Source: Cephalotus follicularis (Eukaryota; Streptophyta; Magnoliopsida; Oxalidales; Cephalotaceae). Taken from it: 64,000 bases of DNA. The notes under the pieces are model-generated. The model searched no databases. It was not told the origin of the DNA and was given only the letters and a program-made list of their open reading frames with translations. The translations under genes and the position numbers were made by a program. The DNA is taken from positions 216,501 through 280,500 of the forward strand of contig BDDD01000903.1 in assembly GCA_001972305.1 (NCBI GenBank), read 5' to 3'. Positions 32,504 through 43,607 of the stretch are shown piece after piece. The stretch's first letter is position 1. Each line of letters opens with the position of its first letter.

Positions 32504-34245
32504 AAACTCGTCCCCGAAATCTTAAGTCACCATCGGCATGTATCCGAAAATCAGACCCCAAGTCCAGATTCTCTCGAATCTTTTGTAATTCAGGATCGTG
32601 TGCTTGAGCGTTCTTTATTTCGTCAAGAAAAACAGGCTGTACTCTCATGCTAGCCACAAAGACTCCATGTGATTTATTAAATGGAAACCACTCTTGGAAA
32701 TCTTCTAACATCTTCCATTGCGACACCATTGCATTGGCAACCATAGCCTTGCGACTCAAGGCATCAACGACCACATTCGCTTTCTCCGGGTGGTACTGAA
32801 CACAGCAATCATAATCTTTAAAGAATTCTACCCATCTTCGTGGCCTCGTGTTCAGTTTATCTTGACAAAATAGGTAACTCAAACTCTTATGATCTGCAAA
32901 GATCTCAAACTGCACCCCATAAAGATAGTGCCTCCATTTCTGAAGGGCGAAGATAATAACTGCGAGTTCAAGGTCATGTGTCGGGTAGTTTTCCTCATAT
33001 GGCTTCAGCTTCATAGAAGCATAAGCGATCACTCTTCCTCGCTGCATCAGCATGCAGCCCAAGCCCTTACCCGATGCATCACTGTAGACTGCAAAGCCCT
33101 CATTACCATCAGGTAATGCCAAGATAGGAGCGGAAACTAACCGATCATTCAGTTCACGAAAACTAGCTTCACAATCTTCGTCCCAGACAAATAAGGTCTT
33201 CTTCTGGGTCAGTCTAGTCAAGGGCGCGGCTATCCTTGAAAAGTTCTGGATAAACCTCCTGTAATACCCCCCAATCCAAGGAAACTGCGTACCTCCGCCA
33301 CATTCTTCGGTTGTGGCCAGTCTCGTACCACTTCAGTGTTTGACGGATCCACCGTAAAGCCTTCCCCAGATACGATGTGACCGAGAAAGATAACATGATC
33401 AAGCCAGAATTCACACTTGCCGAACTTGGCGTACAATCGATGCTCTCTAAGAACCTGTAATAGCATCCTCAGATGATGAGTGTGTTCCTCCTCACTCCTT
33501 GAATATACCAGTATGTCATCAATAAACACCACAACAAACTGATCCAGGTATGGCCGAAATACATCGTTCATCAATGTCATGAAAGCTTCCAGTGCATTGG
33601 TAACACCAAACAACATCAGCAAGTACTCGTAGTGACCATACCGTGTCCGGAAGGCAGTCTTCTCAATGTCTCCTTCCCTTACTATCAGTTGGTGATAACC
33701 CGATCTCAAATTGAGCTTGGAAAACACCCTTGATCCTTGCAACTGGTCAAACAAATCCTCGATGTGTGGTAGAAGATACTTGTTCTTGATAGTTGCCTTG
33801 TTCAACATTCTGTAGTCCATACAGAGCCTCATCGAACCATCTTTCTTCTTGACGAATAACACAGGCGCACCCCACGGAGAAACACTGGGTCTAACAAAAC
33901 CCTTATCAATCAGGTCTTGTAACAACAACTTTAGCTCTCGCAACTCGGCAGGAGCCATCCGATAAGGTGATTTAGAGATAGGAGCCGTTACAGGAACAAG
34001 ATCAATAACGAACTCCATACTCCTCTTCGGTTGTAAGACCCCCCAAGTCATCAGGACACACTTCCGGAAATTCACACACAACAGGAATCTCCTCCATGCT
34101 CAAACCATTCTCTTTCCTTCGGTTAATTACATAAGCCAGGTATCCCTCGCATCCCTTCTCTGGATACCTCGATGCCCGAATAAAGGATATGATTGGTGTC
34201 GAGCACCCTTTGTCTCCCTTGAACTGAAATGTCGTTCTATCGGGT
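32504..34245 (-). pseudogene. RT-C pol: protease end, RT and RNase H, cut by CACTA
   Basis: Minus-strand gypsy pol. From the right: a protease-to-RT linker (34245-34000, with CEGYLAYVI and a frameshift near 34085), RT (about 33960-33400, with the catalytic FIDDILVYS intact), a frameshift at about 33225-33235, then RNase H (33221-about 32760, with [12 protein letters not shown]) and the beginning of the integrase linker ([10 protein letters not shown]). Coding ends at 32504 where the CACTA terminus begins. The rest of integrase should lie on the far left side of the CACTA, outside the window. Residue choices differ from RT-A and RT-B, so it is a separate family. Confidence 0.9.
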
Positions 34246-34633
34246 TGTCACACCCCGTTTCCACAGGACATAATGAACATAGAAAGTGGTACGGCAATCA
34301 ACATATAAATCCGGCTTATGCAAAATTACCATAAAATTTAAACTTTCAGAATCCTTCATCAAATTGCGGAAGCATACAAATATAAGCCGAAGCAAAACAC
34401 ATCACGCATCCCATACTACGTGATGCCCACAAATATAAATATCTCCAGGTACAACTGTCGATCGCCCAAAACGGAGCGTGAAACAATACGGTACAAGATA
34501 ACAAAATATCCAATGTTACAAAAACCAAATAACATGATAAATGTTCCATAACCCAAAATAAGAGAAAATGTTCAAGTGGCCAGAATGGCCGTCTGCAATG
34601 AACATCACAGTTCAACAATTTCCCAGAAAAGGA

Positions 34634-34669
34634 GTCGACGTCTTCTACAAAGACGTCGATGTCTTTGAC
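34634..34669. repeat. Paired AAGACGTCGACGTCTT motif, solo LTR E1 (left)
   Basis: Cores start at 34634 and 34655, 21 bp apart (GAGTCGACGTCTT and AAAGACGTCGATGTCTTT). Confidence 0.85.
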
Positions 34670-35425
34670 AGTACAGAACGGGGTTTTCACGGTTCCCGCA
34701 TACCAAGCCATTTCTAAATCAATCCTTTACACAACAGAATCACATATTCATGTAATCATACATGCAAGCTTAACTCAGTGTACCACAGTAACATTTCAAC
34801 AAGTACAGAATCTCAATCCATTCAACAACATGCAATTCACATGCTATACATTTACTTAGAACTTAAAAAGCACATATGAATCCATCACTTTCCCCTACCT
34901 TTGATTTCAAGTTAGAAATCGAAAGTCCACCTCTTTTAGTACTCCAACAGGTCACTTGAGTCCACAGGTACGCTTGGCAACTTCCTGCTTCGTCCTAGCA
35001 GTTGGTGTGCAAGCTCCAAGCTCCAACAATGGCACACACACACACTTTTTCCCTTTCTCTTTTCTCTCTTTCCTTCTGGTGTTATAAAACGAGAGAGATA
35101 TGTGGGGAGGAATATCCTTAAGCAGATAGCTTCCTCCTGCCCTTTTCCTTTTGTCAATACACAGACCAACCCGAGATCTCTCCCACTTTCTCTCTTTCTG
35201 CCTATTCTTTTGCATATACAAATCTTCCTTTGCAGGTGGCATATGGCAGGTGAGGATTCCTCTGCATGTTCCATGTGAGGACATGTTCTGGGAATTCCTA
35301 GCAACACACAGGCACGGTTAACACGTCGAATCGCACTCGAAAAGGCGGTAGATAAGGCCCTTAAATAATCCCCCTTGCATGTTATTTCTGCCGAAGAAGA
35401 ACGTGCTGGCCATTCTTACAAAGGC

Positions 35426-35576
35426 GTCGACGTCTTCCATTAGACGTCGATGTCTTTTCCAATTTGTAAGAAGGTATCGATGCTTTCTCCCAGGGTCGAC
35501 GTGCATGCCCATGCATTCACGTGAGCCCTAGCTTACAAAGGAGTCGACGTCTTTTCCAAAGACGTCGATGTATTTT
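35426..35576. repeat. Phased AAGACGTCGACGTCTT array, solo LTR E1 (right)
   Basis: Cores start at 35426, 35446, 35476, 35495, 35543 and 35564, forming three pairs spaced 20, 19 and 21 bp. Variants with ATCGAT and GTCGAT fit loss of CpG. Confidence 0.85.
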
Positions 35577-35743
35577 CCCCAGAACGCTGCCGTTCAAGCT
35601 TTAACATACACATTCCAATTCTATGACCATAAATAGGGTTTTAAGCATACTTTTGAGTCCAAAACTCAACATTCTCATTATTCCAATTTAAGAATTACAT
35701 CATAAATCAAAACATTACATTCAGGATAATACCGGGCGTTACA

Positions 35744-36092
35744 CGGGTAGACAAAAATCCACAGTTTTATGATAACAATCCATTCGAGCACGCTGTGCTG
35801 ATAGCCAATCCATCCCCAGTATAACATCGAAGTCACGATTAGGCAGTACTATCAAATCTGCATACACAGATATGCCTGCCATTGACATCTCACAACTCCT
35901 ATATATCGAGTTAGTGTACATAGAAGCCCCAGTCAGTGTACTCACATCAAGCATATATGACATGCAGTCAGGGGTGACATCTAAGTAAGATGCAAAACGT
36001 GTAGATATAAAAGAATGCGATGCCCCAGAATCCATCAACACTCTAGCAGAAAAACCATATATATACAGAGTACCTCCAACAACTGAAGTCAA
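35744..36092 (-). pseudogene. RT-C protease
   Basis: A pepsin-type retroviral aspartic protease segment with the intact active site VLMDSGASHSF, followed by DVILGMDWL. It would release mature gag and pol products. It is open from 36092 to the solo LTR junction at 35744, then continues beyond 34246. Upstream, gag reads in another frame. Confidence 0.88.
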
Positions 36093-37278
36093 CTCTGGAA
36101 CCTCTGTCTAAGCAAGTACAAAAACTCTACCTTTTGCGAAGCCCTTGCCGGTGTCTTTCCTCTGTGACGGTCCCGTCGCCGTACCACTACTACTTCCTGG
36201 CCCAGTAGGCGCTATAGCTGAACTCTTCGGACAGTCTTTCACTGAATGACCAGGTGCCCTACACCTCAAGCACTAGCCATTAAACCTCCAGCAATATTTC
36301 TGTTGGTGTCTCGTGCGACCACAATAGTAATAACCTCCAGATATAGCATTACTCCCTTGGCTGGGAGAACCCTGTGAAGCTGTCTGCTAAGATTTGTTCT
36401 TGGATGACTTTTTCGGAGAACCGCCATCTTTCCATTTCGACAATGCTGGTCTGGATTATGTAGGACTCTGTTTATTCTGCTGTGCGCGAGGTCTCTCAGC
36501 CCGGTCTTCACTGGATATGGTCTCCAGTAATCTTTCTTTCTGAGCAACCTCTACAAAGGTCCCCAGTTCCATAGCTCTAATTCTTGATCGAAGATCCGGC
36601 TGCAGACCTCTCAGGAATCTCCATATCGTCTTCCCTTCATCAGCTACAAGATAGGGTGAATGTCTAGCTAGCTCCATGAACCTTGCTTGATACACTGTCA
36701 CCGTCATCTCTCCCTGTCGCAACTCCAAGAGCTTCGTTCCCTGCTGCTCTTGTTCAATCTGTGGAACATAGGTCTCCAAGAATTCTGTCTGGAATTTGCC
36801 CCAAGTGCTGTCAAGCCTCTGAGATTCCCACTTGGCTTTGACCATTTTCCCAACAATGAGTGGCCTCACCCCACAGACGGTATACAGCAAACTTCAGTTT
36901 TTGATTGTCAGTACAGTCCATCACTTCAAATATTTTCTCCAAATCCTACAGCCATCCCTCAGCAATGGTAGCATCAAGTTACCCTAAAAAACTGGGTGGA
37001 ATCTGCTTCATGAACCTTTCAATGTCCCTCCCAAACTGGTTACCATCCTCTCTCGGGCAATGGTCAGGAGCTCTATGTTGCGGCCGAGCTTGCGTGTAGT
37101 ACAGGCGCATCTCCTCCGCATTAGCCATATTAAAGGCCATCTGTTGCTGAAAATAATCTATGATTCGGGTCATCAGATCTCTCTCATCCTGGGTGACATT
37201 CATCCTTTGCGGAACATTCGCTTCCTCAGAGGCATTGGCACCAACAGCTCTAGCCCTACGTGTTCCCCTTCGGTCCAT
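36093..37278 (-). pseudogene. RT-C gag, degraded
   Basis: It starts at 37278 (MDRRGTRRARAVGANASEEA). The N-terminal part runs to 36979, the capsid core occupies 36890-36456 in another frame (LRQGEMTVTVYQARFMELAR), and a zinc-knuckle segment lies near 36250-36320 (reduced and out of frame). Stops and shifts occur near 36980-36890 and 36456-36266. Layout matches gag of RT-A and RT-B but the sequence is only moderately similar. Confidence 0.85.
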
Positions 37279-37374
37279 TGGTTCCTATAAGAAGGATGAC
37301 GATTAGTCACGACATGTGGAAAAAAATTCATTAATTGCAAAGGAAAATATCCTAGATAAGTATATATGGAATAT

Positions 37375-37386
37375 GCACTGATACCA
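37375..37386 (-). other. RT-C primer-binding site
   Basis: On the minus strand this reads TGGTATCAGTGC, one mismatch from the initiator-Met tRNA complement. It lies between gag and the LTR boundary at 37391. Confidence 0.88.
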
Positions 37387-37390
37387 TGTC

Positions 37391-37799
37391 TGTCACGCCC
37401 CGGTTTCGGGTAAACACACATAAGGTGGTAAAGGCAATTAACATTAGATTCAGCTGATGTAAATACCATAAAAATTAAACTTTTCAAATGAAATATGAGT
37501 TGCGAAAGCATTAAATCTCATAAGCTGAAAAAAAAAATACGTAACGTGCATCCCATACTACACGCTGCTCAATACAAGTCTGTCATTGTTAAAAGCCCAT
37601 AAACGGAGCGCGATTCATAATACATTATTGAAACCCATCGTTGAACAAAACATAAAGTACAGTACATCCGTAGTCCTTAAAACAAAACCAGTTATTACAA
37701 TCCAGAACAATATAAAACCAACAACAATAACATAAAGGCTTGTTCTTCGTCTAAGCTAGTCCAACCGGTCCACTGCATCAATCTATAAAGTAGGGGGTT
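37391..37799 (-). repeat. RT-C 5' LTR, U5-side part
   Basis: In element orientation the LTR ends CGGGGCGTGACA at 37391. From here the LTR runs rightwards for about 410 bp, with the block near 37760-37799 resembling that of other LTRs. It is broken at 37800 by another LTR start (F). The remainder of this LTR was not located with confidence. Confidence 0.75.
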
Positions 37800-38384
37800 T
37801 GTGATGACCCGAATTTCCAGTAAAGATATTAATTATGGAAAAATGATTGCTATTGTGTAGTTGGCAGACATTTCAAGGGACCCATAGTATGACCCTACGC
37901 TCGGGGAGTACGGGGTTTCCGCTCCCCGGTGAGCGGACGGGGGGTCCCGCTGCTCGGTCAGCGGGCGAGGATTCAGGGGGCAGCGCCCCTAGAAGAAAAT
38001 TTTATTTGGCTATTTTTTTTGGATGAATTTCATGTTGAAAGCGTCGATCTAAAAGGTTAAGAGTTGACAAAACTGTCTAAAGCGCCGACGGTTTTATTTA
38101 AAGAGTCGACGCTTTGGGTAGCAGTCGATGTCCTAATTTTAAACGTCGACGCGTTGAATTTAAATGTGTAAGTTGACTTGGACGAAGACTTAAAGCATCG
38201 ATGCTTTGTAGGAAAGCGTCAGCGCTTTAGTCGGGATAGAGGTGAAAAATGCAGGAAAAAGGCTGTGACCGTCGATGCTTAGATATAAAGAGTCGACGCT
38301 TTGCCCTGTGTCAGGTGCAGAATTATAAGTTTTTACCCCATTTCGGAGGAATTAAATGGATTGTAGGACACGTGGCAAGCAAGG
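37800..38384 (+). mobile_element. LTR fragment F, plus orientation
   Basis: It starts TGTGATGACCCGAATTT, close to the start of the RT-K LTR (TGTGATGACACGAATT on its own strand). It contains a GC-rich block at about 37895-37995 with alternating GAGCGG and CAGCGG words, and a long GTCGAC array. At 38385 another LTR-like start follows, so F appears truncated or interrupted. Confidence 0.6.
38043..38299. repeat. Phased GCGTCGACGC array in LTR F
   Basis: Cores start at 38043, 38063, 38084, 38105, 38124, 38145, 38172, 38197, 38218, 38271 and 38292. Most steps are 19-21 bp. Motifs follow AAGCGTCGACGCTTT with CpG-loss variants. Confidence 0.88.
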
Positions 38385-38820
38385 TGTAATATCCCGTTTT
38401 TCGTATAGAATTTTTCTGGGCTTTTCGATATGTTTTGTATGGGCTTTTCGATATGTTTTGTGTGGGCTGCCGATTGTTTTTCGGTTTGTGGATTGCCCGT
38501 TTTTCGGTTTGTTTTGCTTTTGGCTTGGCTAAACGGGTTTTAGTCTTAGCCAATGGGTTTTGATTTTGTGTCCATGATTTGATAAAATAAATTTGTGGCT
38601 TTTTATTTTTTGTGTTAAAAACCATTTTTAGCATTTTTACAAAAAGAAAATCATTTTTGCATTTTTTTTAGAAGTCAAAAAGCCTACATTTTGTGTTAAA
38701 ACATTGTATCCCTCTCTCTCTCCCTCTCTCTCCCGACCATCTCTCTCTCTCCCGTTCTCTCTCACCTCTCACCTGCTGCCGCCACCATCGGGACCGATTC
38801 AGCGCCGGCGAAGGGTACCA
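38385..38820 (+). mobile_element. LTR-like fragment G, plus orientation
   Basis: It starts TGTAATATCCCGTTTTTCG, a common gypsy LTR start. It has short internal repeats around GGGCTTTTCGATATGTTTTGT (about 38427-38465) and a CT-rich microsatellite at 38706-38780. The right boundary is a guess. No coding sequence. Confidence 0.45.
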
Positions 38821-39448
38821 TTCCCCAATCATTTCGAAAATATATATATTCGTAAATTATACATTTTCGCAAATTTCATTTGGTTTCATATATGAACCCT
38901 TAAAACATTTTTCTGTCATTGGAAATACTTCCCCAAATAGTTCGAAAATATATAAATTCATGATTTGACAAATATACATTTTCGTACCCAAATAACCATA
39001 ACAATCATACAAGCTTTACAAAATGGTTTAAAACTTTTAGGAAAGCAACCATAATGCAATTCACAGTAACAATGCAATCATATGCTCAGAATGCATCTAG
39101 GTTCATTTCTAGAGTCGTTCCGGGTCTAACGGTTCTCATTCATGTGAAATTCTACTGTCCAGGAGGAAAGACGTCGATGTCTTTCCATAAGGTGTCGATG
39201 TCTTTTAGCCTAAAGCGCCAGATCAAAGCACAAATGTTCCCAGGCTTTTCTGGACCAAAGACGTCGATGTCTTTTACAAAGACGTCGATGTCTTTTTCAT
39301 ACCAGGGAGTATCAGTTGCAAGCCTTGATTCAAGAGGCTAAAATCCAACCCCTTAATCTCTCATATAAACGAATCTTATTCCATAAACGTATAGGGTATA
39401 CTACTGACTAACAGGTACACAATCATAACATCAATCCTAAATCAAACA
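38821..39448 (-). repeat. LTR-like sequence, minus orientation, unassigned
   Basis: AT-rich sequence with two similar CCC(C/A)AAT-TTTCGAAAATATATA stretches (about 38823 and 38933). It carries paired GTCGATGTCTTT motifs at 39173, 39193, 39263 and 39284 (pairs 20 and 21 bp apart). It resembles the interior of other minus-oriented LTRs here, but I cannot place its ends. Confidence 0.5.
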
Positions 39449-39517
39449 GGAAATTTCAAGTGGCCAGAATGGCCGTCTGCAATGAACATCACAGTTCAAC
39501 AATTTCCCAGAAAAGGA

Positions 39518-39553
39518 GTCGACGTCTTCTACAAAGACGTCGATGTCTTCGAC
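39518..39553. repeat. Paired AAGACGTCGACGTCTT motif, LTR E2 (left)
   Basis: Cores at 39518 and 39539, 21 bp apart, are the counterpart of 34634-34669. Confidence 0.85.
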
Positions 39554-39973
39554 AGTACAGAACGGGGTTTTCACGGTTCCCACATACCAAGCCATTTCTA
39601 AATCAATCCTTTACACAACAGAATCACATATTAATGTAATCATACATGCAGGCTTAACTCAGTGTACCACAGTAACATTTCAACGAGTACAGAATCTCAG
39701 TCCATTCAACAACATGCAATTCACATGCTATACATTAACTTAGAACTTAAAAAGCACATATGAATCCATCACTTTCCCCTACCTTTGATTTCAAGTTAGA
39801 AATCGAAAGTCCACCTCTTTTAGTACTCCAACAGGTCACTTGAGTCCACAGGTACGCTTGGCAACTACCTGATTCGTCCTAGCAGTAGGTGTGCAAGCTC
39901 CAAGCTCCAACAATGGCACACACACACACTTTTTCTCTTTCTCTCTTCTCTCTTTCCTTCTGGTGTTATAAAA

Positions 39974-40545
39974 CGAGAGAGATATGTGGGGAGGAATATC
40001 CTTAAGCAGATAGCTTCCTCCTTCCCTTTTCCTTTTGTCAATACACAGACCAACCCGAGATCTCTCCAACTTTCTCTCTTTCTGCCTATTCTTTTGCATA
40101 TACAAATCTTCCTTTGCAGGTGGCATATGGCAGGTGAGGATTCCTCTGCATGTTCCATGTGAGGACATGTTCTGGGCATTCCTGGCAACACACAGGCACG
40201 GTTAACACGTCGAATCGCACTCGAAAAGGCGGTAGGTAAGGCCCTTAAATAATCCCCCTCGAGAGAGATATGTGGGGAGGAATATCCTTAAGCAGATAGC
40301 TTCCTCCTACCCTTTTCCTTTTGTCAATACACAGACCAACCCGAGATCTCTCCCACTTTCTCTCTTTCTGCCTATTCTTTTGCATATACAAATCTTCCTT
40401 TGCAGGTGGCATATGGCAGGTGAGGATTCCTCTGCATGTTCCATGTGAGGACATGTTCTGGGCATTCCTGGCAACACACAGGCACGGTTAACACGTCGAA
40501 TCGCACTCGAAAAGGCGGTAGGTAAGGCCCTTAAATAATCCCCCT
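39974..40545. repeat. 286-bp tandem duplication in LTR E2
   Basis: 39974-40259 is repeated at 40260-40545 with few differences. Both copies begin CGAGAGAGATATG and end in the AATCCCCCT tract. E1 has one copy (from about 35088). No other sequence lies between the two copies. Confidence 0.9.
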
Positions 40546-40595
40546 TGCATGTTATTTCTGCCGACGAAGAACGTGCTGGCCATTCTTACAAAGGC

Positions 40596-40746
40596 GTCGA
40601 CGTCTTCCATTAGACGTCGATGTCTTTTCCAGTTTGTAAGAAGGTATCGATGCTTTCTCCCAGGGTCGACGTGCATGCCCATGCATTCACGTGAGCCTAA
40701 GCTTAAAAAGGAGTCGACATCTTTTCCAAAGACGTCGATGTCTTTT
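40596..40746. repeat. Phased AAGACGTCGACGTCTT array, LTR E2 (right)
   Basis: Cores start at 40596, 40616, 40646, 40665, 40713 and 40734, the same layout as 35426-35576 in E1. Confidence 0.85.
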
Positions 40747-40914
40747 CCCCAGAACGCTGCCGTTCAAGCTTTAACATACACATTCCAATTCTATGACCAT
40801 AAATAGGGTTTTAAGCATACTTTTGAGTCCAAAACTCAACATTCTCATTATTCCAATTTAAGAATTACATCATAAATCAAAACATTACATTCAAGAAAAT
40901 ACCGGGCTTTACAC

Positions 40915-42038
40915 ACTAGGTGCTACCCTTGTGCTTGTAGTAAATTGCATTATGAGCGTTTCCCAAGTCAAGGATTACAATTCGGAGGTGGTTTGAGTAA
41001 GTTATGGCATTTTTAAAGTTGTTTGTTGAAAAGCATGGTTGTGCCTAAATTTCTGCATATGGAATTACTGCGAGTTTGTTCTTGTTGTCCATGCACAAAC
41101 AACACTTTTTCTCCATTCTGCTGATTGTAGGATATCCTTCATGTAAGCCCCATGCTTTGGAAAACAACTTCCTATAGCTCAATGTGATACTCTTATATGT
41201 TCCGTCAATGAAATGAGCATTTTAAACATGTTATGGTAACAGACTTTCTTGACACTTTTGGACATATATATAATCTATCCTAGACTTGGGTTTGGAACCT
41301 AAAATTAAATAACTTAGAGGTCATTGATCTTTGCTTGATTTAGTGAGAGTTAAGGCACTAAAGTAGCTCATAATTTATTTTTTGAAATGGGCCATTACGG
41401 TAATGCGCAAAGAGTGTTAAATTAAATTTTATATTGCATATCTTCTTTAGTTTTCTTATGTGTGATGGATGGTTAAGGGACTGGACCTAGCTTTTTGTTT
41501 CTTTTGTGGATGATTTATTCTTTTCAAAACTTTATGGCTAAATTGGCTTGTAATAAGGTGCTTGTATGCACCGTATGAATTCTCTTCTTACATCCTCTTT
41601 ATAATAGGATTTCTTCTTCCGTAAACCTTATATTCTCTTCTTTAATTATTGAATTGTAATTTAACTTGGTCAATTTCTATTAAAGTTTTAATTCTTTAAG
41701 AAGGTTTGACAAAAGAGCATGGTGAGAAGAAACAAGAGAAGTTACAAAACTTTATGGCTAAATTGGTTTGTGATTAGGTGCTTATATGCACCATACTAAT
41801 TCTCTTCTTACATCCTCTTTATAATAGGATTTCTTCTCCCGTAAACCCTATAGTCTCTTCTTTAATATGGAATTGTAATTCAACTTGGTGTATTTCTATT
41901 AAAGTTTTAATTCTTAAAGAAGGTTTGACAAAAGAGAATGGTGAGAAGAAACAAGAGCAATTACAAGACAGTTGAATGTAATGTATGAATGGTGCATATT
42001 GTAATAATTAGAGTTTAATCTTACACCTAGATAGACCA
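40915..42038. other. Unassigned sequence with 220-bp direct repeat
   Basis: No transposon domain was seen. 40915-40990 can be read as a Cys-rich exon-like segment (RCYPCACSKLHYERFPSQG) before a GTAAGT, but nothing continues it. The remainder is AT-rich and includes a direct repeat (41526-41967). Confidence 0.4.
41526..41967. repeat. 220-bp direct tandem repeat
   Basis: The segment starting AAAACTTTATGGCTAAATTGG at 41526 recurs at 41746 with about a dozen differences and a few small indels, up to the AAACAAGAG word. The copies are adjacent. Confidence 0.88.
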
Positions 42039-43607
42039 TGAAACAACCCGTCCCGCGAGCCCGTAACCACGCCTCAACAAACCGTGTCCCACCTATAAAC
42101 CTATTTTCATAATCCTTCCTACACATCTTTCCTTATGAGACCAATTTATCAAATCTAAGATTCATATCTAACATTATACTTGTAAACTTCATATGATCAA
42201 GATTACACATATTTTTAGTTCATACCTAATTGGTACTATTCCTTATCCTCATAATACAATTTCTCATCATCCATTTATTTCCTTAGTAACATATGTTCAT
42301 AACCAAATCAATTTCTATCATTTATCCATTATTTTAGACTTAAAAAGGGTGGACATTTGTACAGAAAAACTGCAAGAGTTCCCCCTAAAATTGGACCCAT
42401 CCCAAATTTTCCTGTAAGAGAAAACACAGTTTAATAATTCCCACACTCCCGTAGGAGGAATCAGAGTGCACACGCATATACCTACTTTTTCCGTCACAAA
42501 TTTGATCATCACCACAAATATGCAACTACATATATAAAATCATCTAATTATCTAATTCATATCAAAATTATTACACACATATAAAGAATAAAACCTTCCA
42601 TGCCCCTCATGGATGCATGCAAAATCTGGCGTAGTCTGCCAGAGAATGATGCTTGTGCCTATGGTCTACCTTTTGCAAGAACTAACTGCTACTAAGCTGG
42701 TGAATCCAATATGCTACAAAATTTCTGCTTCAGCCCAAAAATAAAGTAAGAGGGGGTAAGTCCAAGTGACTAAGTGAGTAGGAATAAAACATCCCCCAAT
42801 ACATCCCTCAATAAATGGGATGCGCTGAATAAAAAGAGCATCATAAAAAAATTAGAAACATAGACCATGAAATAAGATAATATAAATCCAAAGGAACAAA
42901 GCTCGAATCTCAACAATGAAAACAAGGAGCCATAATACAAACAAGGTTACAAGTACAAGGTAAAAAAAAATATATGTATATCATGGAAAATAAACTCAAT
43001 GATTCAAGAAGGAGCTCCACAATATAAACGAGATCCACCATGAAGTCATTGAATATAATCAAGATGAATGTGCCCATATATGAATAATATTTCAAGGGAT
43101 GCTGGTTGACATGCACAATGTCAGAAATCATCAAATAATATCCACATGGCCTAAGGCTACAGTATTTGTGCATCATACGTCATACACCGGTGGGGAGTGC
43201 CTTTAGGCTAAGTATCATATACAGCACCCATCCCGCCCGATAGGCCTGCCTTAGCATGTAAGCCTATGTGCAAAACATATATATGACATCGGGTACCCAA
43301 CATCAGAGTACAAAAACACATATCTCAAAATAAAGCATACAGTAAATGAAATACGTAAGCCTACGTGCAGAGTGGAAGTCAACACTAAAACTATCACCCA
43401 TAACCAAAAAGAATCATCACCATATCCACATTGCAAATATCTCAACAATGAGGAGGAGAATATCACAAGAAATTAACGTATCAATGCGGAAGATAATACA
43501 AATCAACAAGTCCGGCTATTCAAGAGTCGTTTCCAAATAAAACAACAAAACGACACAAATATCATCGAAGGATAACAAACCAAAGGAAAACAAGAGAAGG
43601 TAATGTC
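42039..43607 (-). repeat. LTR-like sequence N, minus orientation (left part)
   Basis: On the minus strand it would end GGGACGGGTTGTTTCA at 42039, a familiar plant LTR terminus. It has the block GGGGGTAAGTCCAAGTGAC-type at about 42750-42775 that many long gypsy LTRs carry near R/U5. There is no coding sequence. It is broken at 43608 by LTR H. Its continuation may be 46.6-47.9 kb. Confidence 0.45.

Larger units (their letters stand above)
34246..35743 (-). mobile_element. Solo LTR (E1) inserted in RT-C protease
   Basis: It is 1498 bp. On the minus strand it starts TGTAACGCCCGG at 35743 and ends GGGGTGTGACA at 34246. It is flanked by perfect CGGGT duplications (34241-34245 and 35744-35748). No interior sequence is present, so it arose by LTR-LTR recombination. 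It interrupts RT-C between the protease (ending at 35744) and the protease-RT linker. It is almost identical over its right two thirds to 39449-40914. Confidence 0.92.
39449..40914 (-). mobile_element. Partial LTR E2, near copy of solo LTR E1
   Basis: It matches 34567-35743 almost base for base, including both motif groups, and ends CGGGCTTTACA at 40914. The first 320 bp or so of E1 have no counterpart on its left, so it is truncated there. It is longer than the matching part of E1 because of a 286-bp internal tandem duplication (39974-40545). Confidence 0.85.
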
